Of a stretch of 64,000 bases of DNA, positions 18,450 to 27,137 are shown piece by piece. Every line of letters starts with the position of its first letter. Position 1 is the first letter of the stretch. This DNA comes from Psychrobacter sp. (GTDB lineage: Bacteria; Pseudomonadota; Gammaproteobacteria; Pseudomonadales; Moraxellaceae). The translations under genes were made by a program, and so were the position numbers. The notes below the pieces were generated by a model. The model was not told where the DNA came from and searched no databases. It saw nothing but the letters and a program-made list of their open reading frames with translations. The DNA is taken from NCBI GenBank assembly GCA_018260445.1, contig JAGLBE010000005.1:62001-126000 (forward strand), written 5' to 3'.

Positions 18450-20117
18450 TTACATATTGGGATAATTAGGGCCGCCGCCGCCTTCGGGCGCAACCCAAGT
18501 GATGTTTTGGGCGGGGTCTTTAATATCACAGGTTTTGCAATGGACACAGTTTTGCGCATTAATCACAAACTTAGCGCCCTCAGCATCCGACACCACTTCA
18601 TAAACGCCAGCGGGGCAATATAAACGTGCGGGCTCGGCATAAATGGGCAAGTTGACCAAAATAGGCACGGTTGGGTCGGTCAGCTTTAAATGGGTGGGTT
18701 GATCTTCGGCGTGATTGGTGTTCGAGATAAACACCGACGACAACTTATCAAAGGTCAACTTACCATCTGGCTTTGGATAGTCAGGCTTATAAGCATGGCT
18801 CGCTTTTTCTAGCTGGTCGTAGTCGGGCGCATTGTCATGGATGGTAAACGGCATTTTGCCGCCCAGTAGGTTATGCTCAAGAAAGGTAAACCCACCCCCC
18901 ATTAACAGCCCCATACGGTGTATGGCGGGCGAGAAATTCCGCGATGCATAATTGTCTTGGTACAACCACGACTCTTTATAAAGGGTGGTAAATGCTGTTA
19001 CTTCGTCGTGTTGACGCCCTGCTTGCAAGGCTTCAAATACCGCTTCTGCCGCCAACATACCCGACTTCATTGAGGTGTGGGTGCCTTTGATTTTTGACGG
19101 GTTTAAAAATCCGGCGTCGTCACCAATAAGTAGGCCGCCCGGAAAGGTAAGCTTAGGCAAGGAGTTAAGGCCGCCTTTAGTGAGCGCCCGTGCCCCATAA
19201 GAGATACGTTTACCGCCCTCTAACACTTGACGAATCACAGGATGGGTTTTTAAGCGCTGCATCTCATCAAAGGTGGAAATGAAGGGGTTATGATAAGACA
19301 AATCGATGACCAAACCAAAGCTGACCTGATTGTTCTCGTCGTGGTATAACCACCAACCACCGGTTGAACCCGTTTCGGTTAAAGGCCAGCCTAAACCATG
19401 CATGACCACGCCCGGCTCATGATTCTCGGGTTTAACCTCCCACAGCTCCTTTAAACCAATGCCATAATGCTGCGGGTCGGAATCTTTATCGAGTGAAAAA
19501 CGGCTGATGAGGCGTTTGCCCAAGTGACCACGGCTGCCCTCAGCAAATAGGGTATATTTAGCGACGAGCTCGTAGCCGGGCTCATAACTGGGCTTGTGCG
19601 ACCCATCTGCCGCCACGCCCATATCGCCGGTTAGTATGCCGCGCACCGAGCCATCATCATTGTATAAAATATCTGAGCCGGTAAATCCGGGGAACATCAT
19701 CACTTCAAGTTCTTCGGCTTGTTCGGCCAGCCAGCGCACCACATTGCCAAGGGAGACAATATAATTGCCATCATTGTGCATGGGGGTTGGCACTAGGGCG
19801 TGTGGTACTTTCATGGAGCGGGTGGCAGAATTTAGGTAATACACCCTATCTTCAACAGCCGGCACCTTAAGCGGTGCTCCTTTGGCCTTCCAATCAGGTA
19901 TCAGTTCGTCAAGTGCTCGTGGTTCGATAACCGCACCAGATAAGGTATGCGCCCCAAATTCGGAGCCTTTTTCGACCACACAGACCATAAACTCATCTAG
20001 CCCAGCCTCTATAGCAAGTTGACGCAGACGAATGGCAGCAGACAGACCGGCAGGTCCGCCTCCAACAATCACCACATCAAACTCCATTGACTCACGTTCT
20101 ACTTGTTCATCTTGCAT
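18450..20117 (-). CDS. Electron transfer flavoprotein-ubiquinone oxidoreductase
   Basis: ETF-QO moves electrons from ETF (fatty acid and amino acid dehydrogenases) to ubiquinone at the membrane. The FAD-binding VVIVGGGPAGLSAAIRL starts near residue 14. The ubiquinone-binding region and GGLLIGDDAGFLNPSKIKGTH follow. The C-terminal 4Fe-4S cluster is carried by CPAGVYE and NCVHCKTCDIKDP. The 555-aa length is typical. AGGAG lies about 8 nt before the ATG. A possible internal start (MEFDVV) would shorten it by 10 residues. ETF subunit genes are not nearby. Confidence 0.95.
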   Translation of the reverse strand: MQDEQVERESMEFDVVIVGGGPAGLSAAIRLRQLAIEAGLDEFMVCVVEKGSEFGAHTLSGAVIEPRALDELIPDWKAKGAPLKVPAVEDRVYYLNSATRSMKVPHALVPTPMHNDGNYIVSLGNVVRWLAEQAEELEVMMFPGFTGSDILYNDDGSVRGILTGDMGVAADGSHKPSYEPGYELVAKYTLFAEGSRGHLGKRLISRFSLDKDSDPQHYGIGLKELWEVKPENHEPGVVMHGLGWPLTETGSTGGWWLYHDENNQVSFGLVIDLSYHNPFISTFDEMQRLKTHPVIRQVLEGGKRISYGARALTKGGLNSLPKLTFPGGLLIGDDAGFLNPSKIKGTHTSMKSGMLAAEAVFEALQAGRQHDEVTAFTTLYKESWLYQDNYASRNFSPAIHRMGLLMGGGFTFLEHNLLGGKMPFTIHDNAPDYDQLEKASHAYKPDYPKPDGKLTFDKLSSVFISNTNHAEDQPTHLKLTDPTVPILVNLPIYAEPARLYCPAGVYEVVSDAEGAKFVINAQNCVHCKTCDIKDPAQNITWVAPEGGGGPNYPNM

Positions 20118-20192
20118 ATAACACTCCTGATAGCTGGCTAAATACTGCCACCGGATAAAATGGCTACTATTATTAAATGATCACACTGGCAC

Positions 20193-20207
20193 AGGTCGAT
20201 CAGACCT
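20193..20207. promoter_or_regulatory. Candidate operator upstream of ETF-QO
   Basis: AGGTC, 5-nt spacer, GACCT: a perfect 5+5 inverted repeat 76-90 nt before the ETF-QO start. A second GGTCA...TGACC palindrome sits at 20313-20328. The shared GGTC half-site suggests a dimeric repressor, but no regulator can be named. Confidence 0.3.
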
Positions 20208-20879
20208 ATCATCTTATAGGCCGTGTTGCTGAAAGTCGTCAAAAACCATTTTTGGCTGTATTCCCTGATTGACATCAGGCATACTAAGTCGCTAAGACAG
20301 ACACCAGCGAGGGGTCAGCTTGTTGACCTGACAACATTTTAGCCCACTCTAGGCATAAAGAAAGCTAAAGCAAGATTGTGCCAGGGTAAGCCTATAGACC
20401 GTAACCTAAAATGCACCTAATAGCCCATGGTGACCAGCCTAACTCCCCGTCTTCATTTGAATATATAGGGCAATATATGGGTCCTAAATACATAGGTCAT
20501 AATAGCAACAAGGCAACCTTGGCTTCAATAAACGTGACCGATGATAAAGCTTGCAGAAAATAAAAAAGGGTGCAGCTAGTTACCTATTATAAAATAAAAG
20601 TTGGACAAACACGACATGAATTGTGACTCAAGCGTGATAAAGTCATTAGGCTTTGACAAAGCAGTGAAAAATTCGCCTTACTGCTAACCACAACCGATAA
20701 AGCTTGACGCAAACCGGCGCTGACGCTCAGCTTAGTAAGGTTGCTAACTGCAATAACTGGATTAAGTCGATAGGGTGACAAACAGCGCCGCCTTGCAAGA
20801 CAAAACAGCTTATCTAATCCAAGGGTATATAAAAAGGGTATATCAGAGGCTGTTGACGATGTTACCTTATACCCTGGTT

Positions 20880-20923
20880 TTAATGATAAGTTAATGATAA
20901 GTTAATGATGATTTAATGATGAT
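20880..20923. repeat. 11-bp tandem repeat, 4 copies
   Basis: Two copies of TTAATGATAAG and two of TTAATGATGAT, ending 20 nt before the DUF1285 start. The unit contains TAATGAT words that could act as -10-like sequences. Confidence 0.9.
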
Positions 20924-20943
20924 AGCAATAAGGATGACACCAC

Positions 20944-21543
20944 ATGACGACGACTGAAAATGCTCAAGCAAACGGGCTTGACTCGCTATCTGCCTACCTA
21001 AAGCAAGAGAGTACCGAGCGCCGTGGGCGCGGCATTCCGCCCCTAGACAAATGGCATCCAGAGCGCTGTGCCGATATGGACCTTGTGATTAAAGCCAATG
21101 GCGAATGGTGGCACGAAGGCGCTAAAATCACCCGTCAATCTTTGGTCGATTTATTTGCCACGGTGCTGTGGCGAGAAGGTACAGAGGCCGCTCCAAGCTA
21201 CTATTTAAAAACGCCCGTTGAAAAACTCGCTATTAAGGTTGAGGATGTGCCATTTTTGATGATTGAGGTAAACGTGGTGCAACAGGCGCAAGGCGCAGTC
21301 ATTGAGTTGGTGAGCAGTACGGGCGATGTCGTCGTCCTAGATGATGAGCATCCGCTACAAATGCGCACGTATCAAGGGGAAGATAGACCCTATATACCGG
21401 TGCGTTTTGGTATGTTGGGATTGATTGCCCGCCCGGCGTTTATGCATTTAGTCAAACTTGGTGGGCTAAGCGAAGTGGATGGTAGAACGGTATTGACACT
21501 GCAAAGTGGGGGTAAAGATTATCAATTGTCTGTGCCTAGTTAG
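20944..21543 (+). CDS. DUF1285 family protein
   Basis: A 199-aa soluble protein matching the DUF1285 family: RGIPPLDKWHPERCADMDLVI, then a GEWWHEGAKITRQSLVDLFATVLWREG segment, then KTPVEKLAIKVEDVPFLMIE, all in family order. The function is unknown; structures of relatives suggest a ligand-binding fold. AAGGA 10 nt upstream supports the ATG. The murI gene follows after 124 bp. Confidence 0.85.
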   Translation: MTTTENAQANGLDSLSAYLKQESTERRGRGIPPLDKWHPERCADMDLVIKANGEWWHEGAKITRQSLVDLFATVLWREGTEAAPSYYLKTPVEKLAIKVEDVPFLMIEVNVVQQAQGAVIELVSSTGDVVVLDDEHPLQMRTYQGEDRPYIPVRFGMLGLIARPAFMHLVKLGGLSEVDGRTVLTLQSGGKDYQLSVPS

Positions 21544-21667
21544 GGGCTATTTTGCGGCGACAGGCTTGAAATAGACACCCTTTCATACCAATTTGCTGTA
21601 ACAAAGTATAAACTTATAGCAGTCTTGTCTGTCAAAACCTATCTATTTATCAAGTGGCACTCTTATA

Positions 21668-22810
21668 ATGTCCTACTCTTCATTAACGCCGTCAACCTTA
21701 GTCCCTATTTTTTCAGGCGCAGCGCCAACCTTGTCGAAAACCAATAAGCCGCCCCTCGCACCCCGCCCCCAAGTAGCGTCCACCCTGCTATGGCAACCGC
21801 TGACGCCGCCGCAAAAAGACGCCGCCATTGGTCTGTTTGACTCGGGGCTTGGCGGGTTGTCGGTGTATAGACATTTAAAAAAAGTATTGCCTAATGAACG
21901 CTATATTTATTATGCCGATACTTTACATGTACCGTATGGCAACCGCTCATCTGCCAGTATTATTGAGTTGACCCTGTCTGCGGTGCGGTGGTTGGTTGCG
22001 ATGGGTTGTAAGCTTATCGTGATTGCTTGCAATAGTGCCTCGGCGCATGCCTTATCTATAGTACGCCATCACTATCCGCAGATTCCTATTGTCGGCTTGG
22101 TGCCCGCCTTAAAGCCTGCCGTGCTGCAAAGCCAAACTCGGCGCGTGGCAGTACTGGCCACCAAGGCCACGATTGAGGGAGCGTTACTCAACCAAGTCAT
22201 TGCAGACTATGCTACCCCTAATCAGGTGGCAGTGATTAAACGTTTTGACCCCAGTTTGGTGCCATGGGTCGAGCAGGGTATGCCAAAGGACAGTGCAACC
22301 GCGGCGCAGTTGCTGGCGATGTTGCATGAGTTTGCCAAGCAGCAGGTGGACTATTTGGTATTGGGCTGTACCCACTATCCTTTTTTTCGAGACTTTTTAA
22401 CCAGCGAAATTGCCGCCCATGATATGGGGATTAGGGTTATCGATTCTGGCGCGGCAATCGCCGATAGAGTGATGCACATTCTACGCACTCAAAATATGTT
22501 GCTAGAGGCAACAAAACCGAGCGCGGTACCCGCCGTCCCCCAAGCTCATTCCTCGACACGGCTAAAAGTTAGCGATGCTATTCATAGCCACAAACCTTTG
22601 CCCAGTCTCTGCGCCCCTGCCAATCTTGTTGTTGATGACCTCTACGTAAACAGTATCACTAACCTCGATGCTAAAACGCAAGATAGGTGTGCTGCTAGTG
22701 CTAGCCATCACCCTGCTAAACTATGCTTTTATGCCACCGATTGCCAAAAAGATATCCAAGCAACCGAACATCTGGTACGCCAATTGGTCAACATACCGCT
22801 GACCAACTAG
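21668..22810 (+). CDS. murI: Glutamate racemase MurI
   Basis: Makes D-glutamate for peptidoglycan. The two catalytic cysteines lie in IACNSASAHA (C121) and LGCTHYPFF (C234); FDSGLGGLSV and YYADTLHVPYGNRS are family blocks. The protein is 380 aa against about 265-285 usually. It carries a 53-residue Pro/Ser/Thr-rich N-terminal tail (TLSKTNKPPLAPRP region) and a roughly 60-residue insertion after HILRTQN before the C-terminal helix. An internal start that trims the tail cannot be excluded. Confidence 0.92.
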   Translation: MSYSSLTPSTLVPIFSGAAPTLSKTNKPPLAPRPQVASTLLWQPLTPPQKDAAIGLFDSGLGGLSVYRHLKKVLPNERYIYYADTLHVPYGNRSSASIIELTLSAVRWLVAMGCKLIVIACNSASAHALSIVRHHYPQIPIVGLVPALKPAVLQSQTRRVAVLATKATIEGALLNQVIADYATPNQVAVIKRFDPSLVPWVEQGMPKDSATAAQLLAMLHEFAKQQVDYLVLGCTHYPFFRDFLTSEIAAHDMGIRVIDSGAAIADRVMHILRTQNMLLEATKPSAVPAVPQAHSSTRLKVSDAIHSHKPLPSLCAPANLVVDDLYVNSITNLDAKTQDRCAASASHHPAKLCFYATDCQKDIQATEHLVRQLVNIPLTN

Positions 22811-22934
22811 CTCATAGCCTCTAAAACAATGACCCAAGCTTTGTATGTAGCGTTATTTTAGTAGATATTGTAAACTAGTGTTGATTCGCTGTAAAATTAG
22901 ACTGGCAGCTTGCCCAGATAAGCTCGCCTAAAAG

Positions 22935-23006
22935 CATAAGCACAAGCACAAGCACAAGCACAAGCACAAGGACAAGGACAAGGACAAGGACAAGGACAAG
23001 GACAAG
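22935..23006. repeat. Hexanucleotide array (CATAAG, CACAAG x5, GACAAG x6)
   Basis: Twelve consecutive 6-bp units. The first differs by one base, five are CACAAG and six are GACAAG. The array is about 340 bp before the DUF4062 gene start. Confidence 0.97.
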
Positions 23007-23209
23007 GTGGGCAGTGCAGGGAGTTAAATAGACAAGTTCGGTGGTTACCAAAATAGACGTTGACTGGCTAGGTCAATTGGTCGGATGAATTGAATGGAAT
23101 GGAATTGAATGGTTGAATGGACCAGCAAGTAGTCTTGCTACTATCTGCTACCTTCTACCACCTTCTTCTACCTTCTGTTGGCTACGCCCTGCGCTATTCG
23201 CCGCATTTT

Positions 23210-23218
23210 TGCTATAAT
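23210..23218 (+). promoter_or_regulatory. Extended -10 promoter for the DUF4062 gene
   Basis: TGCTATAAT is a perfect extended -10 about 130 nt before the start codon. No -35 hexamer at the right distance. Confidence 0.55.
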
Positions 23219-23347
23219 TGATTATCTAGCTTGTTTAGACGTTGTTTAAGTGGGTCACGTCCTACTAGGCTTAAATCTTTTATACTTTATCTTAATCTCA
23301 AAGACATACTAAAAATATGACTCGTTTATCAGCCTATTGAGGTAATT

Positions 23348-24583
23348 GTGTCCAACTCTCTTTATCACATTCATGCTATCCAAGTTGTCAATGATCAGCC
23401 CGAAGTCGCCAGTCAACTGGTGTTATTTTTAGAAAATAAAGCGGTGTTGACACAGGATTTGCCGGCAATCAGTACCCAAGCGACCAATTATAGCCGCCGC
23501 TGTATTGATGCGTGTGATTTTGTCATTATGATTATTGGCGAGAGTTATGGAGCGCCTAATCCATCGGGGGTGAGCCAATTACACTTAAGTTATCTGACCG
23601 CTAAAACCAAAGATAAGCCCATGCTTATTTTGCTCAAGGCTCAAGGCTCGTCCACCCGCAGTCGTCAGTTAATAAATTTTATCTCTACAATAGAAAAAGA
23701 CAAGCCACAGCACCTTTATTACTATGCAGACAATAACGATTTTGACAAGGTTTTGGCCGAGGGTTTTGAGACCATCACCGCCGAAGTCCAGCAAAAAGCA
23801 TGGCTACAGTTAAACCAATCTTTGGGCAGCCCCCAGTTAAAGGGGTTGCCATCCAAGTTTAACGTTTATAGCGACAGTGCTCACCCATTTGCAACCACTC
23901 AAGCTGACGAAAGTGGGGCCAAAAACAACTCAAAAAAGGTGCATAAACTATTCGCCAAAACGGGATTGTCTTTTGCAGACAGCAGTCAGCGCACCTCCGG
24001 TTTGGTGAAGAGTATCAAGGATGCCGCGGCGGAGCGCAACAAGAGCGGTTGGTCGAATAATAGCCATCAGCAAGACGATTTAAATGTATCAACCCAGTTA
24101 TCTGAGGCGTCTATCGAGGCGATTATCAACCAATCTTTGAGTGATGAGTTTGACCTAGTAGAGGTTGAAAAATATGCCGCCCAGATACCGCATCTGGTAT
24201 CGCTTGACGACATAACCACGCTGTCTTATGATGCGCACGCCTATCAAGATGGTAATCTTAGCGATGTGACCCTAACGGCTTCGGTAAGCTGGCGGCAACT
24301 GCTAAAAACATTAAGTAAAATGGGCAAAAACTTTTCATCAGATACGATGTATCGTAGTTTTAACGATGAGGTCGCCCATTCTGCGATGCAAAGCGTGGTG
24401 AAGTTGCTGCCAAATGTGCATGCGGTATCTCGGTGTATGATAGAGCCGCGTGACTTTGCTTGGGTTAAAGAGCAAATGCGCTTTAACGGTTGGCTTGAAT
24501 CGATTGAAATATATGAGCATAGCAACAGAGAATTTTGGCGGCTTACCGATAATGCACTAACCGAGCTGGGTAAAAAGCATTAG
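23348..24583 (+). CDS. DUF4062 domain protein
   Basis: A 411-aa protein with an N-terminal DUF4062-like, TIR-related alpha/beta domain. The pattern of an acidic loop followed by YSRRCIDACDFVIMIIGESYG and then SQLHLSYLTAKTKDKPML matches the family's CDxxILIIGxRYG block. The middle (about residues 160-270) is Ser/Lys-rich and probably flexible. The C-terminal 110 residues look like a winged-helix or similar alpha/beta domain ending in EFWRLTDNALTELGKK. It starts at GTG with GAGGT just upstream. DUF4062 domains are often joined to NTPases in putative immune or signalling proteins; here it is stand-alone, so the role is open. Confidence 0.65.
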   Translation: MSNSLYHIHAIQVVNDQPEVASQLVLFLENKAVLTQDLPAISTQATNYSRRCIDACDFVIMIIGESYGAPNPSGVSQLHLSYLTAKTKDKPMLILLKAQGSSTRSRQLINFISTIEKDKPQHLYYYADNNDFDKVLAEGFETITAEVQQKAWLQLNQSLGSPQLKGLPSKFNVYSDSAHPFATTQADESGAKNNSKKVHKLFAKTGLSFADSSQRTSGLVKSIKDAAAERNKSGWSNNSHQQDDLNVSTQLSEASIEAIINQSLSDEFDLVEVEKYAAQIPHLVSLDDITTLSYDAHAYQDGNLSDVTLTASVSWRQLLKTLSKMGKNFSSDTMYRSFNDEVAHSAMQSVVKLLPNVHAVSRCMIEPRDFAWVKEQMRFNGWLESIEIYEHSNREFWRLTDNALTELGKKH

Positions 24584-24749
24584 CCAAAAAGGTATGCGTC
24601 TGCGTAACGTGCTTGACAGCTTGCGTGCCTTAAGCGGCCTATGCTGACTAAGATTAAACATCGCTTACCTATAAATGCCCATATTGAGTTATAATAATAA
24701 CGACTATGCCACGTATTTTTTTCGGCTATGATGGCCTAAGGATGATGAT

Positions 24750-25082
24750 ATGACCGATGCAAAACACAACCTACCCACCACGGCTATAAGCGCTACGAGT
24801 GATGAGGCATTAAAACAAGAACTCAATCAGCTTGAAGAAACCATGCACGATGCCGAGCAATTTCATACCTTAGAAGAGCAAGTTGCTGACATGAAGCGCC
24901 GTGGTATCGACCCCAAAAAATCCTATAAAGAGTGGGATGACCATAAGGATGATGACTGGGGTGACAAAAATTGGAAGGACAACGGCAAGTGGGAGCCCAA
25001 AACCACCCAAGATTTGGACGACAAAGCTCAAGAAAATTGGGACGGCGATAATGGCAAACCAATCGCCCCGCCTTTTGTTTAA
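24750..25082 (+). CDS. Small highly charged orphan protein
   Basis: I do not recognise this 110-aa protein. Residues 25-55 look like a coiled coil (ELNQLEETMHDAEQFHTLEE). The C-terminal half is rich in Asp, Lys and Trp, with five Trp in about 40 residues (KEWDDHKDDDWGDKNWKDN), and no hydrophobic core is obvious. AAGGATGATGATATG gives a good start. A TATAAT at 24690-24695 may be its -10. A strong bidirectional terminator follows at 25153-25180, which supports a real, separately transcribed gene. Confidence 0.6.
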   Translation: MTDAKHNLPTTAISATSDEALKQELNQLEETMHDAEQFHTLEEQVADMKRRGIDPKKSYKEWDDHKDDDWGDKNWKDNGKWEPKTTQDLDDKAQENWDGDNGKPIAPPFV

Positions 25083-25125
25083 CAGTCAATTGTGTAACAG
25101 TCAATTGTGTAACAGTCAATTGTGT
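25081..25125. repeat. 15-bp tandem repeat, 3 copies plus remnant
   Basis: TAACAGTCAATTGTG repeated three times, then TAACAGCCAACTAA. The first copy overlaps the stop codon of the charged orphan gene, so each copy brings a new stop. Confidence 0.92.
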
Positions 25126-25152
25126 AACAGCCAACTAAATAGCCCCTGACCA

Positions 25153-25180
25153 AAAAAGCCACGCAATTGCGTGGCTTTTT
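25153..25180. terminator. Perfectly palindromic bidirectional terminator
   Basis: AAAAAGCCACGC / AATT / GCGTGGCTTTTT is a perfect 28-nt palindrome with A and T tails. It can end both the forward orphan gene and the reverse lytic transglycosylase gene. Confidence 0.92.
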
Positions 25181-25247
25181 GTTGTCTCTAAAATGGCCAT
25201 AGGGTGCTACTATTTAAGACACGAGCTATTTATCAAGCTTACGCCCT

Positions 25248-26672
25248 TTATTGACCTTTATCCATACGCACCAGGCGAATAGTGCCATCAGGATTAGTAA
25301 CCCGGCGATAACCTTGTTGTTGTTCAATAAGCTGCGCCATCGTGTCGTTTGCGGTGCTGGGGCTGGATTGGGATTGACGGCTGCCTTGCCAAACTCCCCC
25401 CCGAGCAGCAGGTGCGGATGCCGCTTGGGTGCCTTGCGTGTTGCCGGTAATTAAGCGATAAAACTTTTGCCCTGCACGGCCATCCGCCGGAAACACGCTT
25501 TTGCTGGTTTGATATTGCTGAATGGCTTTACGGGTATTGTCGCCAATGATGCCATCGACGTTGCCAATATCGTAGCCATTATTAATGAGCGCTTGCTGAA
25601 TCTCTTTGGCCTGCAACCGGCTGATACCGGGGTCATCGGTGGGCCAAGCCCTAATAAAATCGGTTTTGCTTGAATCGCCTTTGGCAATCAAATCGGACAA
25701 ATGGGCAATCGCTAACGCATAGTTTTCGGACGCATTATAGGAATAAAAAGCGTCAAAGTTTTTACCCACTAAAAAAGCGGGGCCCTCGAGTCCTGCAGGC
25801 AATAACAATCCGGCTTGGTCTAAATTGTAGGGCAACGGACGGCCATCCACCAAGGTGAAGCCTTTATCACGCCAATAGCTCATCGATTTTTTGTCAGTGC
25901 GACTGTTTGAGCCCCAATAGCCAGCCGGAATATTAACCTCATAACCCCACGGCTCACCACTGCGATAGCCCTTTTTGGCTAAAAAATTGGCGGTAGAGGC
26001 TAGCGCATCGGGCTTGCTATTGACCAAATCACGACGGCCATCGCCATCAAAATCAACCGCCAAATCTAAAAAAGTGCCGGGCATAAACTGGGTTTGCCCA
26101 AAAGCGCCCGCCCAAGAGCCGGTCATATCACTGGCAGCGATATCGCCTTGTTGCACAATTTTTAGGGCATTGGCATATTCACGTCGAAAGTAAGACTGGC
26201 GGCGATCAAAGCAAGATAACGTCGCTAGTGACTGAAACAAATCATTTTTGCCCAACGTCTGGCCAAAGTCCGACTCGACGCCCCACACCCCTAACACATC
26301 TTCGGCTTTGACCCCGTATTGTGCCTCGATACGGCGTAAGGTGCTTGCCATCTCTTGTTTGGCTTTGATACCATCTTCCACCCGTTGTTTATCCACTAAA
26401 GAGGACAAGTAATCCCAAACATCTTTTTCAAACTCGGGTTGATAATTGAGCGATGAGATAACGCTGGGGTCGGGCTCGCTGGGTCGATAGCGGTTAAAAG
26501 TGAAGCTATCCACCCCACGAAAATCGCTAGAGTTTTGCAGGCTATCCAAACATTGTTGAAACTCACTGGTGGATAAATAAGGGTCAGCTGGATTGGCAGC
26601 TTGGGCAGTTGTGGCTGCAAGCGCTACGCCGATGGCAGCAGTCAAAGCAGCAAAGGTTTGGGTATGAGTCAT
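25248..26672 (-). CDS. Lytic murein transglycosylase (MltB family)
   Basis: Cleaves peptidoglycan glycan strands to 1,6-anhydro ends in the periplasm. A Sec signal peptide spans about residues 1-25 (MTHTQTFAALTAAIGVALAA). The MltB-like catalytic domain has GVWGVESDFGQ with the catalytic Glu, then GAFGQTQFMPGTFL and DFDGDGRRDL. A C-terminal peptidoglycan-binding domain (ALINNGYDIGNVDGIIGDNT) follows. The ATG at 26672 has AAGGA 8 nt upstream, whereas the ATG at 26708 would put 12 extra residues before the signal. Length is 474 aa. Confidence 0.93.
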   Translation of the reverse strand: MTHTQTFAALTAAIGVALAATTAQAANPADPYLSTSEFQQCLDSLQNSSDFRGVDSFTFNRYRPSEPDPSVISSLNYQPEFEKDVWDYLSSLVDKQRVEDGIKAKQEMASTLRRIEAQYGVKAEDVLGVWGVESDFGQTLGKNDLFQSLATLSCFDRRQSYFRREYANALKIVQQGDIAASDMTGSWAGAFGQTQFMPGTFLDLAVDFDGDGRRDLVNSKPDALASTANFLAKKGYRSGEPWGYEVNIPAGYWGSNSRTDKKSMSYWRDKGFTLVDGRPLPYNLDQAGLLLPAGLEGPAFLVGKNFDAFYSYNASENYALAIAHLSDLIAKGDSSKTDFIRAWPTDDPGISRLQAKEIQQALINNGYDIGNVDGIIGDNTRKAIQQYQTSKSVFPADGRAGQKFYRLITGNTQGTQAASAPAARGGVWQGSRQSQSSPSTANDTMAQLIEQQQGYRRVTNPDGTIRLVRMDKGQ

Positions 26673-27137
26673 AACATTCGTCCTTAAAAAATCATCAAAT
26701 AATGGCAAAGTGATAGCAATATACCAAGGCGTTATGGCAAGCTGATTCAGCAGGTAGGCTTAGAGTAACCAATAATGGCAACAAATAGAAGGTATGGTTA
26801 GGTTTATTTACCATAAGCTGACGCGGGGATAAGGTGGCGGTGAGGTTGGGCAGTCTTTATTTTGTACCTTGGCTACCGTTTTTATTTTACTGCCGACCTG
26901 ACAAGTGCTTTTACGGATTTATTGATATATTCAACACGATGACTGCAATAGTGAATATTGAAACTAGTTGATAAACTCTGCATAATGTAGCTATGTAGTA
27001 ATAAATTTATGCAGTAACGCAATATTAGGACTTACGCAAAAACAATTTTACCTTGTCAACAACGACTGGTCACATCTTCTTAAAATGCGTAAGTCCTAAA
27101 TACGAATAATAAAATCCGCCTACTAAGGAGCTTGATG
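26673..27137. other. Divergent region, transglycosylase to antitoxin
   Basis: It holds the promoter side of the transglycosylase gene, unassigned AT-rich DNA, and the MITE-like element at 27025-27099. No gene seen. Confidence 0.5.
27025..27099. mobile_element. Minimal MITE-like element, 14-bp perfect inverted repeats
   Basis: TTAGGACTTACGCA (27025-27038) and TGCGTAAGTCCTAA (27086-27099) are perfect inverted repeats around 47 nt. If the element proper is GGACTTACGCA...TGCGTAAGTCC, it is flanked by TA on each side, consistent with a TA target duplication. Such ends recall IS5/IS630-type termini, but the family is inferred. It has no transposase and would need one in trans. It ends 39 bp before the antitoxin start, so it may affect its transcription. 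Confidence 0.75.

Larger units (their letters stand above)
20118..20943. other. 826-bp region between ETF-QO and DUF1285 genes
   Basis: No gene I would support; the open frames are short and lack family resemblance. It holds two small inverted repeats upstream of ETF-QO (20193-20207, 20313-20328), duplicated AAGGGTATAT words near 20820-20845 with a later TTATACCCT, and an 11-bp tandem array (20880-20923) next to the DUF1285 start. Confidence 0.5.
22811..23347. other. murI to DUF4062 gene intergenic region
   Basis: It contains a 12-copy hexamer array (22935-23006), then GAATTGAATGG-type repeats at about 23085-23120 and CTACCTTCTACC-type repeats at about 23140-23175, ending with an extended -10 element (23210-23218). 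No gene seen. Confidence 0.6.

Noticed and set aside
20587..20781. 64-codon reverse frame in the ETF-QO/DUF1285 gap
   Set aside because: No family similarity, no ribosome-binding site, and the region is repeat-like and intergenic.
22935..23006. CRISPR-type array
   Set aside because: The 6-bp units are contiguous with no spacers, so this is a microsatellite.
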